DNA of 7,340 nt from CAYNYI01 sp964401455 (GTDB lineage Bacteria > Fibrobacterota > OXYB2-FULL-49-7 > CAYNYI01). The position numbers and the translations under genes are program-made. A model generated the notes under the pieces. It did not search any database. It was not told where the DNA came from and saw only the letters and a program-made list of their open reading frames with translations. Positions 1 through 5,275 of this stretch are shown piece after piece. Location of the stretch: NCBI GenBank assembly GCA_964401455.1, contig CAYNYI010000124.1, positions 1 through 7,340 on the forward strand, written 5' to 3'. Numbering within the stretch: the first letter of the stretch is position 1; each line of letters opens with the position of its first letter.

Positions 1-1085
1 ACTTCTATGAGCTGTTCGGCAGCATTGTCCCAGGAAAATTCTTTTGCCCTTTTTTTCCCTTTGGAGATGAGAGATCTTCGTAAATTTTTATTCTCAATAA
101 GCTTTTTTAAACCGCTTTTTAGTTCTGAAACGGATAAAGGATCCACTAGAAGCGCAGCGTCGCCGGCGACTTCCGGCATAGAAGACCTGTCTGATGTGAG
201 TACAGGACAGCCGGAGGCCATTGCTTCGAGTATCGGCATGCCGAATCCTTCACTGAGACTCGGCATCATAAGAAAAAGCGCTCTGTTGTAAAGTGCGTGA
301 AGCTGTCCCTGAGATACATTGCCCAGGAAGAAGACTCTGTCTTTTAAATTAAATTCCGCGATAAGTCTGGCGGAGCTTTTGGAGGGAGATTGCCCGGTAA
401 CCAGAAGACAAGTTACTGTATCGCCGGTTTCATCAATGTATTCCCGAAGACCGCGGAATATATTCGGGTAATTTTTACGTTCTTGTATTTTACCGACGCA
501 AAGAATATAATTATCGGGAGTTTCCAAAGATGTATCCGGTTTTCTGTAAAAAACAGGGCTGCATGCCTGGTAAATAACCTTTACCGGTTTTACCCGGCTT
601 ACTGCCAATTCTTCAAAAAGTTCCAGACGTGTATTGTCTGAAGTAACGGTAATAGCGTCTGCTTCAATTATTGCTTCACGAAACGCTTTTAAAACCGAAG
701 AGGATATTCCTTTGGGATTTTTGTAAAAATACATATCGTGAACTGTGACTACAATTTTAGCTTTTTCGGGAAGCGGAGCCATAGCAAAAGCCGCATGGAA
801 AACATCGGGACTACCCATATCTTCGTCTATAGGCTGGCGTCCTGATTTGTTCCTGAAAAAATTAAGAGGAGAAAATGATTGCTTATAATTTATAACAGGT
901 GTATTTCTATTTCTTATAAATCTATCATTTACCCTGTCTGTAAGAAGATTGAAATGGATTTCTTTTTTTAGCGCGAGGCGGCCGGAAATATTCCTTACGA
1001 AAGATTTATGACCTCCGGCTCCCTCCGGCATTCCTATTGCTTCCATGACTACATTAAGAGTCTTTTTTTCCGGTAGTTTGAACAT
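1..1085 (-). CDS. GT4-family glycosyltransferase (GT-B fold), C-terminus cut by window edge
   Basis: Reading from an ATG at 1085 gives 361 codons with no stop before the window edge. The protein is cytoplasmic-looking, with no signal peptide or membrane segment. The N-terminal Rossmann-like half carries the glycine-rich acceptor-side loop (EGAGGH, residues 21-26) and VTVHDM (114-118). The C-terminal half has the GT4 nucleotide-sugar hallmarks: CVGKIQERKN (196-205, the G-K-x-x-x-R-K-N loop), then PSLSEGFGMPILEAMASG (275-292), which contains the E-x7-E motif (E279 and E287), then MPEVAGDAALLVDP (303-316). Residues 349-361 (EFSWDNAAEQLIE) match the usual last helix, so only a few residues are probably missing. 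GT4 enzymes transfer a sugar from a nucleotide donor with retention, typically in polysaccharide, O-antigen or glycolipid synthesis. The donor and acceptor cannot be read from the sequence. The gene starts 4 nt after the uvrA stop, with a weak AGGCGAG as ribosome site inside uvrA, so it is probably co-transcribed and translationally coupled. Confidence 0.9.
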   Translation of the reverse strand, partial: MFKLPEKKTLNVVMEAIGMPEGAGGHKSFVRNISGRLALKKEIHFNLLTDRVNDRFIRNRNTPVINYKQSFSPLNFFRNKSGRQPIDEDMGSPDVFHAAFAMAPLPEKAKIVVTVHDMYFYKNPKGISSSVLKAFREAIIEADAITVTSDNTRLELFEELAVSRVKPVKVIYQACSPVFYRKPDTSLETPDNYILCVGKIQERKNYPNIFRGLREYIDETGDTVTCLLVTGQSPSKSSARLIAEFNLKDRVFFLGNVSQGQLHALYNRALFLMMPSLSEGFGMPILEAMASGCPVLTSDRSSMPEVAGDAALLVDPLSVSELKSGLKKLIENKNLRRSLISKGKKRAKEFSWDNAAEQLIE

Positions 1086-1089
1086 ATAT

Positions 1090-3918
1090 TTACTCGCCTG
1101 TTACATTAAGTATGACTTTGAGAAATTCACCTGTGTATGATTTTTTTACGGATGCTATCTGCTCAGGGGTTCCCGACGCGATTATATTGCCTCCGGCGTC
1201 TCCGCCTTCCGGTCCGAGGTCTATGATATGATCGGCGGTCTTAATGACATCCATATTGTGTTCTATGACTATAACTGAGTTCCCTCCGTCCGCAAAACTG
1301 TGTAGAACCGAAAGAAGCATTCTTACATCATCGAAATGCAGACCTGTAGTGGGTTCGTCAAGTATATAGAGGGTTTTCCCCGTGCTCTTCTTTGAGAGTT
1401 CTGAAGAGAGTTTTATGCGTTGGGCCTCGCCGCCGGATAAAGTCGTCGCCTGTTGTCCCAGGTGAATATACCCGAGCCCGACTTTTTTAAGTGTCTCGAG
1501 GCGCCGGAGGATGGTATTGTGATTTTTAAAGAAACCAACCGCCTCAGTTACAGTCATATCAAGGATATCAGAAATATTTTTACCCTTGAACCGTATATCA
1601 AGAACATCGCGGTTGTATCGCTTCCCTTTGCATTCATCGCATTTAACATAGATATCCGGCAGAAAATGCATCTCAATCCTTTTTATACCGGCTCCTTCAC
1701 AGCTTTCACATCTTCCCCCTTTTACATTGAAGCTGAAATGCCCTTTTTTAAATCCTCTTACTTTTGAATCCGGAAGTTCCGCAAAAAGGTCGCGAACAGG
1801 ATCAAAGACTTTGGTATAGGTTGCCGGATTGGACCTTGGGGTCCTTCCTATAGGAGATTGATCTATGCTGACAATCTTATCAAGATGTTCAAGGCCTGAT
1901 AGCTTTTTATAGTTTTCGGGTTGAATTCTGGAAGAATTAAAATGCTTGTTTAAAGCCCGAAGAAGTGTGTAGTTAATAAAGGTACTTTTACCTGAGCCGG
2001 AAACTCCTGTAACACATATAAATTTTCCGAGAGGAATGTCGGCGGAAACATCTTTTAGATTATTTCCGGACATTCCTGTTATTCTCAGGAATTTTCCGTT
2101 CCCCGCCCTTCTCTTTTCCGGTATTTCAATTTTCTTTCTGCCTGTTAAATAGTCGGATGTGAGAGAGTCCTTTGTTTTCAGGATATTTTTTGTCTTTCCC
2201 TGAAATACTACTTTGCCTCCTGTATTCCCCGCTCCCGGCCCCATATCTATAAGATAATCCGCCGAACGTATCGTTTCTTCATCATGTTCGACAACAACCA
2301 CCGTATTGCCAAGGTCGCGAAGCCGCATAAGAGATTTCAGTAGTTTTCTGTTGTCTTTTTGATGGAGGCCTATGCTGGGTTCGTCCAGAATATATAAAAC
2401 ACCGACAAGTTGAGAACCTATCTGTGTCGCGAGTCTGATTCGCTGGGCTTCACCCCCGGAAAGTGTCCCCGCCGAGCGGTCAAGCGTCAGGTAGCCTATT
2501 CCCACATCATTCAAAAATAGAAGACGTTCTTTTATTTCCTTTATTATTTGGGATGCTATTTTTTTCTCTGAGCCGCTGAGATTAAGAGAATTAAAGAAGT
2601 CTATGCATTTGACTATGTTATAAGATGTGAGTTCAGAAATGCTGATTCCGTTTACTTTTACCGCGAGGGATTCCCTCTTCAGTCTTGCACCGCCGCATTC
2701 AGGGCAGGGACTGTTCATCATAAATCCTGATATCCACTCTCGCATTCCGGTCGATTTAGTTTGCTTGTATCTTCTCTTAAGGTTGTTTACAACACCCTCA
2801 AAAGATCTTCGGGTTTCTCCCTTGAAATTTTGAGACTTATATTCGAATTGTAGGGAAGTTCGGCCTGTACCGTAAAGGAAAATGTCTTTTTGCTTTTTTG
2901 TAAGGTTTTTCCATGGTGTGTTGAGGTCGCATCCGGAGTGTTCAGCAAGTGCTTTGAAAATGGCGCTGAACCATGATCCTCTAGGTTTACCGAACGCTGC
3001 GATGGCGCCTTCATTAAGTGTCAGTTCAGGATCGGGTACCACAAGATCAGGGGAGATATCCATGCTGGTGCCCAGACCGTGGCATTCCGGGCAGGCGCCA
3101 TAGGGTGTATTGAACGAAAAAGAACGCGGAGATATTTCTCCATAAGAAATCCCGCAGTCCGGGCATGAAAAATTTTCGCTGAAAATTCTTTCCTCTTTTT
3201 CATGTATATCGGCTATAAGAAGACCGTTTCCGAACCTGAGCGCAGTGGTTACTGAATCTGTCAGTCTTTTCTGTACTCCCTGTTTTATTACTATTCTGTC
3301 AACAACAATTTCTATATTGTGTTTTTTCTTACGATCAAGATCTGTTTCTTCCTCAACATTTTTAACATTTCCATCAATACGAACTCGGATAAATCCTTCT
3401 CTTATTATTCTTTTAAGCAGTTCTTTATGCTCCCCTTTTTTTCCTCGCACCGCCGGGGACAATATCTGAAGGCGCGTTTTCTCGGGAAGAGTTAAAAGCT
3501 CATCCACTATCTGCTGAGGAGTTTGCCTGGAAATTATTTTTCCGCAATTATGGCAATAAGGCGTACCGGCTCTTGCGAAGAGCAAACGGAAATAGTCGTA
3601 GATTTCAGTTACGGTTCCAACGGTTGATCTGGGGTTCTTGTGGGTGGTCTTCTGTTCAATAGAAACTGCCGGAGAAAGACCTTCTATGTAATCTACATCG
3701 GGTTTTTCCATCAAGCCAAGAAATTGTCTGGCATATGCCGATAGCGATTCTACATAACGGCGCTGACCTTCAGCATAGAGCGTATCAAAGGCAAGAGAAG
3801 ATTTTCCGGATCCTGAAAGTCCGGTAATAACAGTAAGTTTTCCGCGCGGAATTTCCGCGCTTATATTTTTGAGGTTATGCTCTCTGGCACCTTTTATTCT
3901 TATAATATCTGATTCCAT
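1090..3918 (-). CDS. uvrA: UvrA, excinuclease ABC subunit A (nucleotide excision repair damage sensor)
   Basis: The 942-residue length is normal for UvrA. The protein is a tandem ABC-type ATPase that dimerises, finds bulky or distorted DNA lesions with UvrB and loads UvrB for UvrC incision. The first ATPase half has Walker A GLSGSGKS (33-40), signature LSGGEAQ (486-492), Walker B LYILDEP (508-514) and an H-loop His545. The second half has Walker A GVSGSGKS (638-645), signature LSGGEAQ (827-833), LYILDEPTTGLH (850-861) and His887. The zinc-binding CxxC pairs are C252/C255 with C276/C279, C737/C740 with C760/C763, plus C122/C125 and C405/C408. The characteristic AYARQFL (61-67) and the GRTPRSNPATYT segment (691-702) are present. 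The ATG at 3918 is chosen because MESDIIRIKGAREHNLKNI is the usual UvrA N-terminus. It lies 6 nt after the argF stop, with no strong ribosome site of its own, so translational coupling to argF is likely. Nothing is missing or odd in the protein. Confidence 0.99.
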   Translation of the reverse strand: MESDIIRIKGAREHNLKNISAEIPRGKLTVITGLSGSGKSSLAFDTLYAEGQRRYVESLSAYARQFLGLMEKPDVDYIEGLSPAVSIEQKTTHKNPRSTVGTVTEIYDYFRLLFARAGTPYCHNCGKIISRQTPQQIVDELLTLPEKTRLQILSPAVRGKKGEHKELLKRIIREGFIRVRIDGNVKNVEEETDLDRKKKHNIEIVVDRIVIKQGVQKRLTDSVTTALRFGNGLLIADIHEKEERIFSENFSCPDCGISYGEISPRSFSFNTPYGACPECHGLGTSMDISPDLVVPDPELTLNEGAIAAFGKPRGSWFSAIFKALAEHSGCDLNTPWKNLTKKQKDIFLYGTGRTSLQFEYKSQNFKGETRRSFEGVVNNLKRRYKQTKSTGMREWISGFMMNSPCPECGGARLKRESLAVKVNGISISELTSYNIVKCIDFFNSLNLSGSEKKIASQIIKEIKERLLFLNDVGIGYLTLDRSAGTLSGGEAQRIRLATQIGSQLVGVLYILDEPSIGLHQKDNRKLLKSLMRLRDLGNTVVVVEHDEETIRSADYLIDMGPGAGNTGGKVVFQGKTKNILKTKDSLTSDYLTGRKKIEIPEKRRAGNGKFLRITGMSGNNLKDVSADIPLGKFICVTGVSGSGKSTFINYTLLRALNKHFNSSRIQPENYKKLSGLEHLDKIVSIDQSPIGRTPRSNPATYTKVFDPVRDLFAELPDSKVRGFKKGHFSFNVKGGRCESCEGAGIKRIEMHFLPDIYVKCDECKGKRYNRDVLDIRFKGKNISDILDMTVTEAVGFFKNHNTILRRLETLKKVGLGYIHLGQQATTLSGGEAQRIKLSSELSKKSTGKTLYILDEPTTGLHFDDVRMLLSVLHSFADGGNSVIVIEHNMDVIKTADHIIDLGPEGGDAGGNIIASGTPEQIASVKKSYTGEFLKVILNVTGE

Positions 3919-3924
3919 ACAGGT

Positions 3925-4850
3925 TTAGAGAACGCTTTTACCTTTTAAATGAAGCATTACGGCTTTCTGGACGTGGAGACGGTTTTCCGCTTCGTCAAAT
4001 ACGGAGCTTTCCGGAGAGTCAAGTACATCGGAGGTTATTTCCTCACCCCGGTGAGCGGGAAGACAATGACAAATCATGCATCCGGGCGAAGCCTTGCTTG
4101 TAAGTCCGGAATTCAGCTGGTAGGGCATAAAAATTTTTTTTCTTTCCTCCGCTTCTTTCTCCNNNNNNNNNNTACATCTGTATAAATCATGTCGGCGCCT
4201 TTGACCCCTTCTGCAGGATTTGATGTCTCCTTTATAGAACCCCCGGTTTCAACAGCCGAGATGCGTGCTTTTTCAATTATTGGTTCGGGACATCTATAGG
4301 CATCCGGTGTTATTATTGTAAAATCTGCGCCGAGTTTTGAGTAGATAGCGGCCAGAGAGTTTGCCACATTATTTCCATCTCCTATGTACGCGAGCTTCAA
4401 TCCCTCGATTTTTCCGAATTTTTCTTTAACAGTAAGAGCGTTTGCAAGCGCCTGACAAGGATGGAACAGATCGGTTAATGCGTTGATAACCGGAATAGAG
4501 GCGTATTTGGCCAGATCTGCTACCAATTCGTGAGAGAAAGTCCTGGCTACAATTAAGTCCACCCATCTTTCAAAATTTTTTGCCGCGTCATGCACTGTTT
4601 CACGTTTGCCGAGTTGAATGGTTTCCGGGGAAAGATATATCGCGTGTCCTCCGAGCTGAGTAATTCCTGTTTCGAAAGTAACTCTTGTCCTCAGGGAGGG
4701 CTTTTCAAAAATCATTGCCATTGTGCGGTTTTCGAATACATCGCTTCTTGTGCCTCCCTGAAGCCGGATTTTTAATTTAGCGGCCAGCTCAAGAATAGAT
4801 TTAATTTCTTCACTTGAATAATCAAAAAGTGTTATAAGGTCTTTTTTCAT
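3925..4850 (-). CDS. argF: Ornithine carbamoyltransferase, interrupted by a 10-N assembly gap
   Basis: The enzyme makes citrulline from ornithine and carbamoyl phosphate in arginine biosynthesis, in the cytoplasm. The N-terminal half (4850-4173, 226 residues) has the carbamoyl-phosphate site FEKPSLRTR (48-56), TQLGGHAIYL (64-73), FHPCQAL (129-135) and the nucleotide-fold segment IGDGNNVANS (156-165), ending in IYTDV. The C-terminal half (4161-3925, 78 residues) reads EKEAEERKKIFMPYQLN and HCLPAHRGEEIT. The HCLPAHRGEE form fits ornithine rather than N-acetylornithine carbamoyltransferases. The ornithine-binding W-x-SMG loop, which normally follows TDV, falls in the Ns. Eleven bases separate the two in-frame parts, so they appear shifted; reading straight through gives a false tail of Arg and Lys residues. 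With about 5-7 missing residues the total would be about 310, normal for the family. The start at 4850 is chosen for its Shine-Dalgarno sequence and the MKKDLITLFDYS N-terminus. It is the first gene of the minus-strand set. OTC is near-certain; argF versus argI naming is arbitrary. Confidence 0.96.
4163..4172. other. Run of 10 Ns (assembly gap) inside argF
   Basis: Ten consecutive undetermined bases. The flanks belong to the same gene: minus-strand codons before the gap end in IYTDV and those after it begin EKEAEERKKIF. Ten Ns plus the base at 4162 give 11 nt between whole codons, which is not a multiple of three, so the stated length is probably a placeholder. From the family pattern TDV-W-x-S-M-G-(E), about 15-21 nt would be expected. 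Confidence 0.98.
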
Positions 4851-4856
4851 CAAATA

Positions 4857-4867
4857 CCTCTTCCTCC
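4857..4867 (-). promoter_or_regulatory. Shine-Dalgarno sequence of argF (decides the start)
   Basis: On the minus strand GGAGGAAGAGG lies upstream of the ATG at 4850. AGAGG is 6 nt from the start and the stronger GGAGG 12 nt. This supports the start at 4850 over the in-frame ATG 16 codons upstream (4898), whose extension (MHVYIFYLQNRRKRYL) does not resemble OTC and would cover the ribosome site. Confidence 0.75.
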
Positions 4868-4918
4868 GGTTTTGGAGATAAAATATATAAACATGCAAAC
4901 CTGGAAATTAAGGGTTTC

Positions 4919-4948
4919 AAGATAATTTTATTTGATTTTGAAAATCAA
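4919..4948 (-). promoter_or_regulatory. Possible sigma-70-type promoter for argF-uvrA-GT
   Basis: On the minus strand TTGATT (4948-4943) is followed after 18 nt by TATCTT (4924-4919). The boxes are imperfect matches to TTGACA/TATAAT. The -35 lies inside the 19-bp palindrome, and transcription would start about 60 nt before the argF ATG. AT-rich sequence gives such matches easily, so this is weak. Confidence 0.2.
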
Positions 4949-4949
4949 A
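4931..4949. promoter_or_regulatory. 19-bp near-perfect palindrome in the divergent promoter region, candidate operator
   Basis: TTTGATTTT, a single central G, then AAAATCAAA: two 9-bp arms that match perfectly with a 1-nt centre. It lies between the divergent argF and small-gene starts, 81 bp from the argF ATG and 47 bp from the plus-strand ATG. It has no GC-rich stem and converges on no gene end, so it is not a terminator. It looks like a binding site for a dimeric regulator. Its TGA-N9-TCA core resembles an ArgR box (TGA-N8-TCA) but is one base too long. Chance is possible in such AT-rich sequence. Confidence 0.45.
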
Positions 4950-4961
4950 ACTTAATTATAC
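4932..4961 (+). promoter_or_regulatory. Possible sigma-70-type promoter for the plus-strand pair
   Basis: TTGATT (4932-4937) is followed after 18 nt by TTATAC (4956-4961), mirroring the minus-strand candidate because the -35 hexamers are the two arms of the same palindrome. The -10 match is poor. If both were real, one protein bound at the palindrome could control both directions. Confidence 0.18.
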
Positions 4962-4996
4962 GGAAGCTATTCAGGTAAATTTATTATTTTATTCAA

Positions 4997-5275
4997 ATGA
5001 ATAATAATTCTAATAAGTCCGGAAAGTATAACGACAGCCGCAAAATGGCAGACTTCATTAAACTTATAAGGGAAATTCCTTCTATGCCCGAAGACGAATG
5101 GAAGAAGTTTGAAGATAACATGCTTATTCCGGCCAGAATAAGGGATATACTTGTCGGAGCCAGAAAAAAAGGCAGTACTTCTGAAAATGCGTGCGCGGAC
5201 GAAACCCGTAATACTCGCAGATCTATTCTTGAAAAGGTCAGAAAAATAAAATCCGGCAGGAGCGGCCGCGGATGA
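4997..5275 (+). CDS. Small basic protein of unknown family, coupled to the S8 protease
   Basis: 92 codons; I do not recognise a family. It has no signal peptide or membrane segment, so it is probably cytoplasmic. Residues 17-58 look helical and mixed-charge (ADFIKLIREIPSM, then PEDEWKKFEDNMLIPARIRD), with W35 in the middle. Residues 71-92 are strongly basic (RNTRRSILEKVRKIKSGR) and end in a Gly/Ser/Arg tail. There is one cysteine (C66). The stop overlaps the protease start as ATGA, which argues for a real translated gene and for coupling. The start is uncertain: the ATG at 4997 has no Shine-Dalgarno sequence, while the in-frame ATG at 5084 (residue 30) has an AAGGG about 11 nt upstream. A regulator, anti-sigma-like or accessory role is conceivable but nothing in the sequence proves one. 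A short antisense frame covers the same DNA and seems less likely. Confidence 0.6.
   Translation: MNNNSNKSGKYNDSRKMADFIKLIREIPSMPEDEWKKFEDNMLIPARIRDILVGARKKGSTSENACADETRNTRRSILEKVRKIKSGRSGRG
5258..5262 (+). promoter_or_regulatory. Shine-Dalgarno sequence of the S8 protease
   Basis: AGGAG lies 9 nt before the ATG at 5272, inside the end of the upstream small gene. It fixes the protease start at the ATGA overlap and puts the signal peptide at the N-terminus. Confidence 0.7.

Noticed and set aside
7..641. Two plus-strand frames (7-291 and 390-641)
   Set aside because: They are antisense to the glycosyltransferase, whose GT4 motifs are continuous over this stretch.
1453..1767. Plus-strand frame of 104 codons, with similar frames at 2627-2833, 2882-3103 and 3245-3469
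   Set aside because: All lie entirely inside uvrA on the opposite strand, and their sequences are the complement of conserved UvrA motifs. They are shadows.
4134..4141. A8 run (minus strand) in argF as a programmed frameshift explaining the frame change
   Set aside because: The frame is consistent through the run (ERKKIFMPYQLN); the shift arises at the Ns, so no recoding is needed.
4113..4898. A continuous minus-strand frame through the Ns ending in an Arg/Lys-rich tail, with an upstream start at 4898
   Set aside because: The tail is the argF 3' part read in the wrong frame after a 10-N gap, and the 16-residue N-terminal extension covers the ribosome site and does not resemble OTC. The correct start is 4850 and the correct end 3925.
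4931..4949. Palindrome read as a rho-independent terminator
   Set aside because: The stem has only one G-C pair per arm and it lies upstream of both divergent genes, not after any gene end.
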